Notes: a model not told the origin generated them from the sequence alone. Numbered from the stretch's first letter, positions 29,223-41,329 are shown. The stretch is DNA of 64,000 bases from Granulosicoccus sp. (GCA_023301795.1 JALZVU010000139.1:31897-95896); one strand, 5' to 3'. Numbers and translations are program-made.

Positions 29223-30098
29223 CTAGAACACGATGTCATTGAGGCGTTTTTGCAGACTGCGTTTCAGGTGACGAGTACTAATGGGTTGTGCCGGACTGAC
29301 AGTGAGGTCAAAGATTTCGATTTCACCGCCGTGTCGGCTTGTACATACAAGCACTTCGACATCTTTCAGGTGAAGGGTCACACGCAGGCCGTTGTCGATT
29401 GACTGTTCGCCGGCTTCAAAGGCATCTCTTACGCCGCGAATTGAGAATCGTACAAGATGCTCAATACCAAGCTGCGCGAGCTCCTCAGCAGCGTCAACGC
29501 TGCTACTAGCATCAATGATTTCACAAAACCCGGGGGAATTGGTTACATCCACTTTGGGTAGCTGCGTGTGTGGATCGATGAACAGCTCGCCCGCCATACC
29601 GTTATTGACGACTTGAAACTCGGCCGCACCGTCAACCAACTCTCCAGTTACTCCGAATACTACGGCATCCTGATGTCGTCCACCATCGAAGAAGTCGGAG
29701 CCATCGCCAGGTTTCCAGATAAACATATCCGAGCCTGATCCACCGAACGCACGATCTCGATTGTTTGCTGTGAAGTGCTCAACGCCGCCAAGCAGCACGT
29801 CGTCACGTCCACCACCTGCGATCACATCAGGCCCAAGTCGACCATTGATGACATCATCTTGCCAGGTGCCAAAAAGCACATCTCCAAATTCGAGTGACTG
29901 ATCTCTGCCACCGCCAGCAAGAGCAGGATCCTGTGGCTGCACGAACGGGTTTCGCGCGGAGTTGTTGTCTAAACCCTGAATCAGATTGATATCGTGTTGG
30001 TTGTTGAAGTAACGTTTTTCCGTCGCGAGTGCTGGGTTTGAAAGGCTAAGTAAAATCAGGCAGCTAGAACTGATTGCAAAAGTTTTTTGTATTCTCAT
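29223..30098 (-). CDS. Calcium-binding RTX-repeat protein with N-terminal Sec-type signal
   Basis: Start MRIQKTFAISSSCLILLSLSNPALA; GRLGPDVIAGGGRDDVLLGG...GGSGSDMFIWKPGDGSDFFDGG. Confidence 0.8.
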   Translation of the reverse strand: MRIQKTFAISSSCLILLSLSNPALATEKRYFNNQHDINLIQGLDNNSARNPFVQPQDPALAGGGRDQSLEFGDVLFGTWQDDVINGRLGPDVIAGGGRDDVLLGGVEHFTANNRDRAFGGSGSDMFIWKPGDGSDFFDGGRHQDAVVFGVTGELVDGAAEFQVVNNGMAGELFIDPHTQLPKVDVTNSPGFCEIIDASSSVDAAEELAQLGIEHLVRFSIRGVRDAFEAGEQSIDNGLRVTLHLKDVEVLVCTSRHGGEIEIFDLTVSPAQPISTRHLKRSLQKRLNDIVF

Positions 30099-30819
30099 GA
30101 AATCCAATCTCAGTGAAATTAATGATAGTGGGTAACTGAAGCGTCTTTTAATTTGTAGGACTGAACCAACAAACACCGCCGGCGTGGCATATCTGACTAC
30201 AGATCACAACCTGAAGCAGAAACCTGATCGCCAAACACGGGGGCATTTAGCTGATTCAAACGTAGGTACCCTTGAATATCGATCTGGTTCATTGCACAAC
30301 GTATTGTTTTATACATCCGTTGCTGGCGGACAATCTCACCTACGAAAACAGCCTTAAAGGACCATCGTCTCTGATATTCAAATATGGGCTGATTAACAAA
30401 TGATATGCAGGAATAAGGAGCATCCAATGGCTTGTTCCTACTGCTGTACCAATAGTGTTTACACATCCGTCTACGATATCTGTCATTCGCGAATTACAGC
30501 TCTACGCTTTTTACTAGCCCGAAAATGAACCAAGACTATCGGAAGCACTAAGCATTTGTCGTCACCATGCTGGCGCACCAAATACCCCACATCTATGGCG
30601 TTTCATAAGTAGTACATCTTCTTCGTATCATTTGAAGTCCGCTCGATGACCGATACATGACCGGACCAGAGCCTAGCTCACTCCACTCGTGTATTATCGA
30701 TGAAGACCGAGTGTACCAATCTGAATAAGACCCTCCCTATCTTCATAGCGCGGCGGGCAACTAGGGTTAACTTTCGATATCACCACTCATCGCCTTTCGG
30801 ATATAAAACAACGAAAATT

Positions 30820-31797
30820 ATGGTCACAAAATTGAAGTGTAGCTATTCGACCATTAACCCCGACGAGTTGATGGCGAAAGTCATTCCTGAGTACTCTATT
30901 GATACCCCACTCGAATGCCTGTTTTTTGAACGTGGAGCCAATGACACCTACCAAGTTCGCTGTGCCAACGCAAGTTATTTTCTGCGTGTTTATCGCCATG
31001 GTGCATTTCCACGTGAAGCGAACGAATTTGAAGCTGAGGCGTTGAATTATTTGCACCAAAAGGGCTTTCCAGTTGCTTACCCAATTGCACGAAGGTCAGG
31101 GGGATATCTGACAGAAATTATGGCACCCGAAGGGCTCCGACTCGTGCTTCTGACCTCATTGGCTAAAGGCACGACGCCTGATTATGACTCACCTGAAATT
31201 TGTCGACTGGTTGGACAGTCAGTTGCTCAAATGCACTCGACCTCCAGTGGCTTCACAACATCTCACCAACGAATCCGCCTTGACCTACAGGGCTTACTCG
31301 AGAATTCCATGATGGATATTCAGAGTTATATGGCACATCGACCAGATGCTCTCCACACTATCGAAGAAATAGCGCAAGAAGTTCGAACAGCTGTTCAGGC
31401 AGTACCGGAAGAGTCTTTAGATATAGGTATTTGCCACGGCGATCTACACGGGGGAAATTTGCATGTGCAAGATGGAAAAGTGACGCACTTTGATTTCGAG
31501 GAATGCGCTGTTGGTTACCGAGTTTATGATCTTGCTACTTTCAAGTGGGGAGAATGCATAGGTTCCGATGAACGACGAGCCATACGATGGCCAGTCTTCC
31601 TGGAAGGCTATGAGTCCATTCGACCCATTTCTGAATCAGAGCATTCATTGATCGATTTTTTTGTCATCATAAGAGAGCTGGCGGAAACCGCTTATGGCAT
31701 CAGGCATGTACTGGACTTTGGCCATAACGGCATCATGTCATCCGACATAGATCACGTGTGCTTGCGATTAAATAAACTGCTTGATTCCACTAAGTAA
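30820..31797 (+). CDS. APH/ThrB-like phosphotransferase
   Basis: LDIGICHGDLHGGNLHVQDGKVTHFDFEECAVGYRVYDLATF (APH catalytic and metal motifs); start chosen at MVTKLKC. Confidence 0.85.
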   Translation: MVTKLKCSYSTINPDELMAKVIPEYSIDTPLECLFFERGANDTYQVRCANASYFLRVYRHGAFPREANEFEAEALNYLHQKGFPVAYPIARRSGGYLTEIMAPEGLRLVLLTSLAKGTTPDYDSPEICRLVGQSVAQMHSTSSGFTTSHQRIRLDLQGLLENSMMDIQSYMAHRPDALHTIEEIAQEVRTAVQAVPEESLDIGICHGDLHGGNLHVQDGKVTHFDFEECAVGYRVYDLATFKWGECIGSDERRAIRWPVFLEGYESIRPISESEHSLIDFFVIIRELAETAYGIRHVLDFGHNGIMSSDIDHVCLRLNKLLDSTK

Positions 31798-31873
31798 ATG
31801 ACTATTGCAGAAAGAATGCCAGCGCAGCATACATAGTCGTGTACCACTAGCGTGGATAATCCTATACTTTGGT

Positions 31874-32878
31874 TCATCGCTGTGTTGTCGATTTTCCTGT
31901 GTCGTTCCCATCAATCATTCTTAGCATCCTAGCCAGAATGGCAGTGACGGCGAACGCAAAAATTATTCTCGCCCAAAGAATACCGGATAGATCAGCACCC
32001 AGTGCCATCACTAGCAAGGTATCTTCAATCACACTGTGCAGCAGGCCCAGAAAGCATAAGGCAAGATAGGCATCGCGCCGGGTCATGACACCATCGTCAA
32101 GATCCCGAATTAACAACCCCGCTCCATAACTCAAGCCAAGTGCTACGCCAATGACAGTAACATTGGCTGCAGTACGACCTATTCCCAGTAGTCGCAACAC
32201 AGGAACAAGACCGACATGAATGATGCGTTCCAGACCGAGCAAGCGAAGTATATTCAAAAGTACCATCAGGGACAGAATCACAAAATAAATGATCACGAGC
32301 GCCTCAAGCTGCGCGAAGATCCACGACGCCAGTGACTCATCTTTACCTGCCATGCTCCAAACGATGGTTGCTGGATCTTGCAACAGCTTGAATCGCGTAT
32401 AGACGAAATGCAGAATACTCCCAAGTACAAGAGCGCCACCGACTCTTAACGCAATGGTGACCCACCACGGAACACCTGCTCTTCGAGCAACCGCACCTTC
32501 AATCGGAATCGAATGTCCAATCAGCATCATGGACCCCAGGACAGTCACTTGCTCGGCACTTAAAGAAAGCTCGCTTGCCATGCTGGCAAACACCACAATG
32601 CCAGAGAACATGTTAGTCAGAAGCGTCGTAGCCCACACAATGCCAAGCTCTGCTGGCAAACCTGTCAGGGACATGACTGGTGCCAGAACCAAACCTATAA
32701 TTTTCAACGCGCCTAGCTCTTGTAATACTTTCACAACGATCAGAGCTGGGATCATTATCTTGAGCAGCACACCGTAAACCCTGAGGGATTCGAATAAAAC
32801 GGAACGCACTGAATGCAGGGTTTGAGACAGTTTCACTAGCCACTGATCGTTGAAAATAAGATAGATACAATAAAGCAA
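31874..32878 (-). CDS. Nucleoside-recognition (Gate) domain membrane protein
   Basis: Multi-TM; GIVWATTLLTNMFSGIVVF, GSMMLIGHSIPIEGAVARRAGVPWW, repeated gate-like half. Confidence 0.75.
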   Translation of the reverse strand: MLYCIYLIFNDQWLVKLSQTLHSVRSVLFESLRVYGVLLKIMIPALIVVKVLQELGALKIIGLVLAPVMSLTGLPAELGIVWATTLLTNMFSGIVVFASMASELSLSAEQVTVLGSMMLIGHSIPIEGAVARRAGVPWWVTIALRVGGALVLGSILHFVYTRFKLLQDPATIVWSMAGKDESLASWIFAQLEALVIIYFVILSLMVLLNILRLLGLERIIHVGLVPVLRLLGIGRTAANVTVIGVALGLSYGAGLLIRDLDDGVMTRRDAYLALCFLGLLHSVIEDTLLVMALGADLSGILWARIIFAFAVTAILARMLRMIDGNDTGKSTTQR

Positions 32879-33044
32879 TCGCAGAAAGAATATTTCGCGA
32901 CAATACTGGGGCTACTGTGCGCTCTATGGCGTTGCACATAACAGACATAGCCCTGCACGAAATGAATGTCGGCGTGCAGATTCTCCCACCAGATACCGTG
33001 TATCGGATGGATGCGACTATAAACTGTAGATGTCAGGGCACTGT

Positions 33045-33117
33045 ATTAATGTGACTGATACACACAAGTCACAGGTAGGGAGTTGCATTAATGTGACTGA
33101 TACACACAAGTCACAGG
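33045..33117. repeat. Two 31-bp direct repeats (42-bp period), each containing TGTGACT-N10-AGTCACA
   Basis: ATTAATGTGACTGATACACACAAGTCACAGG at 33045-33075 and again at 33087-33117, identical. Confidence 0.9.
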
Positions 33118-33289
33118 GCTCAGTCCAACGAAAGATCTTGTGTATCTTAACAACTCGAATTGATAATCTCTTTATTCCGGATATGCCAACGCCACCTAAG
33201 CGGAAAAATGCGCGGGTAGGAATCCCTGCCCTCCAATCATTGATTAATGCACTTAATCACCGAGCTCGTTAGTGCTCGGTGCCACAACA

Positions 33290-34099
33290 TTACAATACGG
33301 CGAAGTTCACGATATTATAGAGTCCTGCGTAGTAGAGCAATTGATTTCGATTAACCGTCGGCTTATCCAGTGCACCAACGCCAGACACCTTTCGCCGTAT
33401 TCTCAAAAACACTTGTTCCAAGTACTTTTCTGATCTGCCAAGCTTTGCTGCTAGTTCACGCTGGCTAATGCCTTCAGCGAGGCCAGCAACAAATTGAAGC
33501 TCCAAAACACTTAAGGCGGAGAAAACAGGTTTGATGAAATGCGCAAGGTTCCCTGAGTTAGCAACCATATGGTTGTGGTACATGTTGGCAACGACACGCA
33601 TTTCCGGCAGTGTGTCGTTTAGCAATTTGTCGAAATTCTGACTATCGAAATTAAGGAGATTAATACCCGCCAAGCTTTGGTTTCCGGTAAGAAGTGGTAT
33701 TGAAACAGCTTTTTTTATCCCATAGTCAGCCGCTACATCCATCACTTCTCGGCTTCGTTTATCTATTTCTGTATAAGATTTGCAAATATCCCCACCCCAA
33801 ACAATGGGTTGCTTCACATCGTCTCTTACCGCTTTGATCAATGGATCGTCGTTATAAAACCCAGCGTTTAAGTAATGAGACACGAACTTGGGCGTGTAGC
33901 TACTGGAGGCTTGATACACAGGTGTAGACGCAAAACCGGATTGCACCACTGAACTGGGAATGTAAGTGTACAAGACAGCATCAAAACCCATGCGCTGGAT
34001 ATAGGTATCCAGAAGGTTAAATGCTTGGTCTACATCGTTGGTTTCACAAAGCGCACCAGCGAATTCTCTAAATTTTGTGCTCAACGTCTTACCTTCCAT
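33290..34099 (-). CDS. LuxR-family regulator with autoinducer-binding-like domain
   Basis: N-terminal LLDTYIQRMGFDAVLYTYI...FYNDDPLIKAV...IPLLTGNQSLAGINLLNF; C-terminal HTH LSVLELQFVAGLAEGISQRELAAKLGRSEKYLEQVFLRIRRK; start set at MEGKTLSTKF. Confidence 0.85.
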   Translation of the reverse strand: MEGKTLSTKFREFAGALCETNDVDQAFNLLDTYIQRMGFDAVLYTYIPSSVVQSGFASTPVYQASSSYTPKFVSHYLNAGFYNDDPLIKAVRDDVKQPIVWGGDICKSYTEIDKRSREVMDVAADYGIKKAVSIPLLTGNQSLAGINLLNFDSQNFDKLLNDTLPEMRVVANMYHNHMVANSGNLAHFIKPVFSALSVLELQFVAGLAEGISQRELAAKLGRSEKYLEQVFLRIRRKVSGVGALDKPTVNRNQLLYYAGLYNIVNFAVL

Positions 34100-34160
34100 C
34101 GCTACGTCTGAGACGTAGCCTAGTGTGAAGATTCCCCGATGGCAACCCCTATTATATTGA

Positions 34161-34223
34161 CAACGCAATCTGGTAACGATTACACAATTCAGACAACGTA
34201 ATCTGGTAACGATTGCACAATTC
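34161..34223. repeat. Two 30-bp direct repeats (33-bp period) upstream of the luxR-type gene
   Basis: CAACGCAATCTGGTAACGATTACACAATTC (34161-34190) and CAACGTAATCTGGTAACGATTGCACAATTC (34194-34223), 2 mismatches. Confidence 0.85.
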
Positions 34224-34318
34224 GGGATGCACTGTTTTCTCGACACTCAAGGTGATGTCGAGCGGCGCCAAGGTCGGTAAATCCACAGACACAGACGCAG
34301 AATGTAAAACTTTGTAAC

Positions 34319-34843
34319 TTATTTGAGTTTCTTATGCATAAACAGCGCATGGCCTGTTTTTTCATCCAGCGTATAAAGTGCAAAGCCAAAATTTTCGTAC
34401 GCGCGAATAGCCCCGGCGTTGCCGGTCAGAACCTCTAAGGTCACTTTGCAACATCCGCGGCGTTCTGCTTCAGCTTCTACGTTAGCTAATAATGCTTGCC
34501 CAGCTCCTTGTCCGCGTGCGCTATCAGAAACGTAAAGATCATGAATGTTGATCAATGGTTTGCAGGCAAACGTGGACAATGCTTGAAAGCAGTTTGCAAG
34601 CGCTACAGGCGTGCAAGCTTCATCAGCTGTGGTGTGCCAACCGATTACCGAGAACGCACCAGGAGTCTTTGCCATGGCAGCGGGCAGGTTAGTTACTGCG
34701 TATTCACTCAGCGCCTCACCCCCTCCCATAGGATGTAATGCATACGCCTGGAGCAAGGCCACTACGGCGTCGCAATCGCGCTGATCACTCCAATCCGCCA
34801 ACGTAAAGTGAAGCGTTGGGTTTACCTGAACTGAACTTGCCAT
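34319..34843 (-). CDS. GNAT-family N-acetyltransferase
   Basis: INIHDLYVSDSARGQGAGQALLANVEAEAERRGCCKVTLEVLTGNAGAIRAYENFGF. Confidence 0.92.
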   Translation of the reverse strand: MASSVQVNPTLHFTLADWSDQRDCDAVVALLQAYALHPMGGGEALSEYAVTNLPAAMAKTPGAFSVIGWHTTADEACTPVALANCFQALSTFACKPLINIHDLYVSDSARGQGAGQALLANVEAEAERRGCCKVTLEVLTGNAGAIRAYENFGFALYTLDEKTGHALFMHKKLK

Positions 34844-34965
34844 ATCAATTGATTCACTATCAAATAGTTGATGTTGACAGCCTTTCCCTTCTGCAAAGGC
34901 CTTTTAATGTCATGCGCCGCCTTACGCTGACAGCCACGCATGCAGTTAATACACACTCGCAGCTT

Positions 34966-36303
34966 TTAGCTACCAGCAGCCTTATTACGTGATCGAAGAT
35001 CCGCCAGTCGATCACTGATTTTTATTTCTAGTCCGCGCTGCACCGGGTTATAAAATTGTTGAGCGGGCAGTGTGTCAGGAAAATAGTGGGCGCCTGCTGC
35101 AAAGCCATCTACTTCATCGTGAGCGTAGCGATAGTCGTTGCCGTGATCCAACTCTTTCATCAGTTTCGTAGGGGCATTACGAAGGCTCATAGGCACTGGT
35201 TGATTACCCTGCTCCCGTGCAAACGCCATGGCTTGCTTAAAAGCTGTATACACAGCATTGCTTTTAGGCGCGCAGCTCATGAACACAATAGCGTGGGCTA
35301 TGGCCAGATCACCTTCAGGACTACCAAGACGATGATATGTGTCCCATGCATATAAAGCGTATTGAGCAGCTCGTGGATCAGCATTACCGATATCTTCTGA
35401 GGCAAAACGTAACACGCGCCTTGCGATGTACAGAGGATCACAGCCGCCATCTACCATTCGACAGAACCAGTACAGAGCAGCATCAGGATCTGATCCACGC
35501 ATGCTCTTGTGCAATGCCGATATCTGATCGTAAAAGTGATCACCCCCTTTATCAAACTGGCGGAAACTATCGCGCGTCACTTCCTGAATAACCGCCTTAT
35601 CAATAACGCGACTATCTCCGGTATCGCGCGCGCAATCAGAAGCAAGCTCAAGAAGAACGAGCGCATGGCGTGCATCACCGTCGGCAGTGGCCGCCAGGTG
35701 GTCTCGGTGTTCGTCTTCCATCGACAGATTCTGGCTACCAAGTCCTTTCTCGGTGTCACTGAGAGCTCGATCAATAACGGCGCGTATATCAGTCTTCTCA
35801 AGATGCTTGAGAACATAGACACGCACTCTGGATAACAGCGCGTTATTGAGTTCGAATGAAGGGTTTTCGGTGGTTGCTCCCACAAAATACAAAGTGCCGT
35901 CTTCGATATGTGGCAAAAATGCGTCTTGTTGGGATTTATTAAAACGATGAACCTCATCAACGAATAACACACTGCGTTGTCCGTTGGTTTGAAGACGGTC
36001 GCGGGCCTCAGCCACCTTTTCGCGAATGTCTTTGACACCCGCCAGCACCGCTGAAATACTCATGAAGTGAGCGTCACAGCGATGGGCAATCATGCGGGCC
36101 AGTGTTGTCTTACCAGTCCCTGGCGGCCCCCAGAAAATCATTGAATGAAGGCGGTTTCGCTCTATGGCCTGGCGCAGCGTACTGTCAGGTCCAAGCAGAT
36201 GTGCCTGACCAACAAACTCATCGAGCGATTTAGGGCGCAGCCTGTCGGCAAGTGGCCTTACCGAATCATCAGCGCCGAATAGTTCAAGCGAACTACTCAT
36301 CAA
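34966..36303 (-). CDS. rarA: Replication-associated recombination protein A
   Basis: PLADRLRPKSLDEFVGQAHLLG, Walker A GPPGTGKTTLARMIA, VDEVHRFNKSQQDAFLPHIEDGT. Confidence 0.95.
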   Translation of the reverse strand: MMSSSLELFGADDSVRPLADRLRPKSLDEFVGQAHLLGPDSTLRQAIERNRLHSMIFWGPPGTGKTTLARMIAHRCDAHFMSISAVLAGVKDIREKVAEARDRLQTNGQRSVLFVDEVHRFNKSQQDAFLPHIEDGTLYFVGATTENPSFELNNALLSRVRVYVLKHLEKTDIRAVIDRALSDTEKGLGSQNLSMEDEHRDHLAATADGDARHALVLLELASDCARDTGDSRVIDKAVIQEVTRDSFRQFDKGGDHFYDQISALHKSMRGSDPDAALYWFCRMVDGGCDPLYIARRVLRFASEDIGNADPRAAQYALYAWDTYHRLGSPEGDLAIAHAIVFMSCAPKSNAVYTAFKQAMAFAREQGNQPVPMSLRNAPTKLMKELDHGNDYRYAHDEVDGFAAGAHYFPDTLPAQQFYNPVQRGLEIKISDRLADLRSRNKAAGS

Positions 36304-36997
36304 GCCCTATCACATCGACGCCTTCGGGCACATCGAAAACAAACAAAGCATCGTCTAGCTGCACGTCAGATTTAAAATTGTCCAACCGAATTTGAGTAGC
36401 CTGACCAAAACTGTCACGCAGCTCCATTGCAGCAATTGCATCGCCTTGTAAACCAATGAACACCTCTTCGAAGTCGGAAGATTGGGAAAGAGGCGTAAGG
36501 CCAAACCAGTCGATACCCTCAGAGAGGCCCAACGACTCGATGTCGAAACCCTCGCTCAGAGGTACGGCCTGCATGAGTAATTGAAGCGGCGTGCCATTGA
36601 TTCGTTCATCGATAGGATTGACAGTGACTTGTTCAAGGTCTTCGTCGTATAGCCAGATGCGTTCGCCATCTCCGAGAATCAGCTGTGGCTCGGGCGAGGA
36701 GTACTTCCAGACAAACCGGGCCGGACGCTTGAGCTTTATCGTACCCTCTGACGTCTGTAACTCTGTCGAATCAGCACCGTATAGGGTCTGTTCAAATGAG
36801 GCCTCGAAGCTGTCCAGATTCTGGATAAACGTTTCAAGCTTCTCTATGGCAGCGTCAGTCTGCTCATCGGCAATGGCTGGGGAGCACATCAAACCGGTCA
36901 GCGTGGCAGACAGAATCACCAGAGCGCCAATAGGTTTCAGAACGGAAGACGCAAAAACGGAGACAACAATTTTCACAAGCATTTGCTCATTTTGCAT
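36293..36997 (-). CDS. lolA: Outer-membrane lipoprotein carrier protein LolA
   Basis: FIQNLDSFEASFEQTLYGADSTELQTSEGTIKLKRPARFVWKYSSPEPQLILGDGERIWLYDEDLEQVTV. Confidence 0.9.
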   Translation of the reverse strand: MQNEQMLVKIVVSVFASSVLKPIGALVILSATLTGLMCSPAIADEQTDAAIEKLETFIQNLDSFEASFEQTLYGADSTELQTSEGTIKLKRPARFVWKYSSPEPQLILGDGERIWLYDEDLEQVTVNPIDERINGTPLQLLMQAVPLSEGFDIESLGLSEGIDWFGLTPLSQSSDFEEVFIGLQGDAIAAMELRDSFGQATQIRLDNFKSDVQLDDALFVFDVPEGVDVIGLDE

Positions 36998-37122
36998 GGC
37001 CTCGAACGGGCACTTAGTAAGGTGATGGTGGCAACAACGACTGCTTGCAAGTGTAAGGCATGAGACTGGCCGTGCGCTGAACAACCCCCCGAGACACCAA
37101 CTCGTGACACTTTCAAGTATTA

Positions 37123-37175
37123 GCCCCGCTGAAGGCAGCCCCGCTGAAGGCAGCCCCGCTGAAGGCAGCCCCGCA
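37123..37175. repeat. 15-bp tandem repeat, three perfect copies plus a partial fourth
   Basis: AGCCCCGCTGAAGGC x3 (37123-37167) then AGCCCCGC; between the lolA and ftsK coding regions. Confidence 0.9.
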
Positions 37176-37199
37176 GATCGCAAAACTACGTCCTGGCTA

Positions 37200-40181
37200 C
37201 TAGGGCGGTGGTGCCAACACTTCACGCGTACCGCTGCCAGTCACCGAACTGACCACGCCGGCAGCTTCCATTTCTTCCACCATGCGCGCTGCTCGGTTGT
37301 AACCGATTTTCAGGCGACGCTGAACATAGGAGATAGAGGCTTTACGGGATTCGAGAACAATGGCCACTGCCTGATCATAGAGAGCATCGGATTCACCGCC
37401 AGCGCCACCTTCGGCCTCACCCCCTGAAATCCCTGGAATAGCCACTTGGCTTTCCTGCAGAATTTCTTCGATGTAGTTGGGCTCGCCAGTCTGCTTGATG
37501 TGCGCAATAACGTTTTGTACTTCGTGATCGTCCACAAACGCGCCATGCACGCGCACTGGGAGTGCGGTGCCCGGCGGCAGATACAACATGTCACCGTTTC
37601 CTAGCAAGGACTCTGCTCCGCCCTGATCAAGGATGGTGCGAGAGTCGATCTTTGAAGACACCTGGAAGGCAATTCGTGTGGGAACGTTGGCTTTTATCAG
37701 GCCGGTAATGACGTCAACCGAGGGACGTTGTGTAGCCAGAATCAAATGGATACCAGCAGCACGCGCTTTCTGGGCTATGCGGGCAATCAGCTCTTCAGCC
37801 TTTTTGCCAACCTGCATCATCATGTCGGCAAACTCGTCGACGACCACCACGATAAAAGGCATGGGCTCAAGCGTTGGCGGTGGGCCAGATGGATTGAGCG
37901 ATAACTCCGCCTGGTATAGGGGATCAACAATAGGGGTGCCGGCTTTAATCGCCTCATTCACCTTTTTGTTGTAACCAGCAATGTTTCGAACCTTCAACGA
38001 CGCCATGACGGTGTATCGACGCTCCATTTCACCCACGCACCAGCGCAAGGCATTAGCGGCCTCTTTCATGTCAGTAACAACCGGGGCAAGCAAATGCGGA
38101 ATGCCGTCGTAGACATTTAGCTCCAGCATTTTTGGATCAATAAGAATCAGGCGTACGTCTTTTGCAGTCGCCTTATACAAAAGGCTGATTAACATGGAGT
38201 TCACGGCAACCGACTTTCCTGAGCCCGTTGTACCTGCCACCAGCAAATGCGGCATTTTGCCAAGATCAGCTGTGACCGATTCACCACTGATATCCTTACC
38301 CAGCGCCAGAGTCAGAGGAGATTTTTTCTCAACATACTGGTCAGACTGCAACATCTCGGTCAGCTGCACGATCTCGCGATGATCGTTAGGCACCTCAATG
38401 CCAATGGTGGACTTACCGGCAATAACCTCAACAACACGCACACTTACCAGTGACATGGATCGCGCAATATCCTGAGACAGTCCAGTAATGCGGCTTGCTT
38501 TGATACCGGGCGCAAGTTCCATCTCGAACCGCGTTATAACCGGGCCGGGGTGCACAGCAACAACCTGTACGGTGATGCGAAACTCGGCCAGCTTTTCCTC
38601 AAGCAGCCTCGACAAGGCCTGCAAATCCTCTTCAGAGAAGCCTGGTCGCTGAGGTTCGGGCGTGTCCAGCAGCGATAGAGGTGGTAAATCGGAATCTGGA
38701 ACGTTCAGGAACAACTTGGCCTGCTTGTGCTCAGCAATACGCGGCTTGATGGCAATTTTTTTCTTTTTTGCCATCGGATCGATGGTTGGCAGAATGACAT
38801 CGTGCTCAGGAGTGTCGTCCAATGGCTCGATCAGAGCAGGCTTGGGAGCAACGGATTTGACGACAGCAGGCTGAGGTTTGTCCATAGCCTGTACGGCTAG
38901 TGTGGTCGCACGGTCAATCGCTACAGTCTTGTCAAAATCATCAGCCAACAAGGCATCTGCCTCTTCCAGCGAATCACCCAAAACATCGAATTTGTTTGTT
39001 CGGCGCGTGGTTTTGGTCGCTTTGCTGGCAGCCGTACCGCCAGCTGCATTTGCAGCCACACTAGCAGCCGCATTGACGGCAGCACCAGCGGCTGCGCCTG
39101 CTAGCTCTTGCGAGGCACGCGCTTTCTCACGCGCCATGGCCAAAGCTGCGCCCATACCCGTAGCCATACCGGCTGCGGATGTTGATTCTGAATCAGTCAA
39201 CGGATCGGCTACCGCAGCCGCTGCCGATTTTTTGCGTGTCGCTGACTTGATGGCAGCACGATTTCTGGCAGGTCGAGCCGCAAGAGCATCCTCTTGCTCT
39301 TGGGCACGCAGATGAGCATCTCGCTCACGGTCTGCTGCCAACATGCGGCTATGCTCATCGTGTGCCTCGGAAAATGCGCTTGCACGATAGCGCAGGCCAT
39401 CAATCAGTCGTACTACAGCACTGCCCACCTTCTCGATCATCTGAATCCAGGAGGTGCCAAATGCAAGTGTAAAGCTGCTGAGAAACAAACCCAACAAGAC
39501 TAATGTGGTACCTAAATGCTGCAGGAACGGCACCATCCGCCAGGCTACGGCAGTTCCCAGAACGCCGCCACCGTAGGTTCCTTGCGGCAAAGAGCCCTCA
39601 GTCACACTAAAATGCAGATCAGCAAGGCCACTGGCGCTGACCAGCATGAGAGCAACGCCGATGACTCTGACGAAAACAAACGGACGGTACGTTGTTGCCG
39701 TACTGTGATGACTGCGAAACAACAGCCAGCCAGACAGGCCGACCACCAGCGGAATGAGATAGGCCATAAAGCCGAATAGATACAGGGTCACATCTGCAAA
39801 CCAAGCCCCTACCCGTCCAACGCTGTTCTCAATACTGCTCCCCGTACCGGTTTGTGACCAACCCGGATCGTTGATATCAAAACTGACCAGCGCCAACAGC
39901 CCGATAAGAGCAGCAAACAGGCAAATAATGCCGCAGACTTCTCGCAGCAACCTGGCCATATGCCCAAGGGACGCCGCATTAGCAAGGCTGCGCGCAGCTA
40001 GGGCTTTGGCGTCGGCTGCGGTCGAACCTTTACTCGACTCACTACCGGCAATGCGCCGTGTGGCTGTAGCGCGCCGACTGGCAACTCGCCCAGAACCTTT
40101 GGCGGCAGCTGTGCCCTTACGGGCTGTCGGCGCTTTTTTGCGTCGAGCCGCAGCCGCGCGTTTTTTGGTAGCTTGAGCCAC
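37200..40181 (-). CDS. ftsK: DNA translocase FtsK
   Basis: Four N-terminal TM segments, Ala-rich linker, [38 protein letters not shown]-terminal gamma domain; GTG start (MAQATKKR) proposed at 40181. Confidence 0.95.
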   Translation of the reverse strand: MAQATKKRAAAARRKKAPTARKGTAAAKGSGRVASRRATATRRIAGSESSKGSTAADAKALAARSLANAASLGHMARLLREVCGIICLFAALIGLLALVSFDINDPGWSQTGTGSSIENSVGRVGAWFADVTLYLFGFMAYLIPLVVGLSGWLLFRSHHSTATTYRPFVFVRVIGVALMLVSASGLADLHFSVTEGSLPQGTYGGGVLGTAVAWRMVPFLQHLGTTLVLLGLFLSSFTLAFGTSWIQMIEKVGSAVVRLIDGLRYRASAFSEAHDEHSRMLAADRERDAHLRAQEQEDALAARPARNRAAIKSATRKKSAAAAVADPLTDSESTSAAGMATGMGAALAMAREKARASQELAGAAAGAAVNAAASVAANAAGGTAASKATKTTRRTNKFDVLGDSLEEADALLADDFDKTVAIDRATTLAVQAMDKPQPAVVKSVAPKPALIEPLDDTPEHDVILPTIDPMAKKKKIAIKPRIAEHKQAKLFLNVPDSDLPPLSLLDTPEPQRPGFSEEDLQALSRLLEEKLAEFRITVQVVAVHPGPVITRFEMELAPGIKASRITGLSQDIARSMSLVSVRVVEVIAGKSTIGIEVPNDHREIVQLTEMLQSDQYVEKKSPLTLALGKDISGESVTADLGKMPHLLVAGTTGSGKSVAVNSMLISLLYKATAKDVRLILIDPKMLELNVYDGIPHLLAPVVTDMKEAANALRWCVGEMERRYTVMASLKVRNIAGYNKKVNEAIKAGTPIVDPLYQAELSLNPSGPPPTLEPMPFIVVVVDEFADMMMQVGKKAEELIARIAQKARAAGIHLILATQRPSVDVITGLIKANVPTRIAFQVSSKIDSRTILDQGGAESLLGNGDMLYLPPGTALPVRVHGAFVDDHEVQNVIAHIKQTGEPNYIEEILQESQVAIPGISGGEAEGGAGGESDALYDQAVAIVLESRKASISYVQRRLKIGYNRAARMVEEMEAAGVVSSVTGSGTREVLAPPP

Positions 40182-40238
40182 GAAAACTATCCTGGTTGGA
40201 TCCGCTGAAATGGACGATAGAGGGGCCTGAAAGTGTAG

Positions 40239-41285
<1,047 letters not shown>

Positions 41286-41329
41286 TTATTATTTTGGAAC
41301 TATTATTTGCCAATGCCGTATAGATCAGC

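Noticed and set aside
30197-30466. 89-aa minus-strand ORF in the gap before the phosphotransferase gene
   Set aside because: No motif, no clear ribosome-binding context; not strong enough to call.
33045-33117. Possible CRISPR array
   Set aside because: Only two repeat copies with an 11-bp gap and no cas genes in the window.
33045-33117. CRP-type sites from the TGTGA...TCACA half-sites
   Set aside because: Half-sites are separated by 14 bp rather than the 6 bp of canonical CRP sites.
38878-39315. Plus-strand 145-aa ORF antisense to ftsK
   Set aside because: Ala/Ser-rich translation is the expected shadow of the GC-rich FtsK linker; no independent support.
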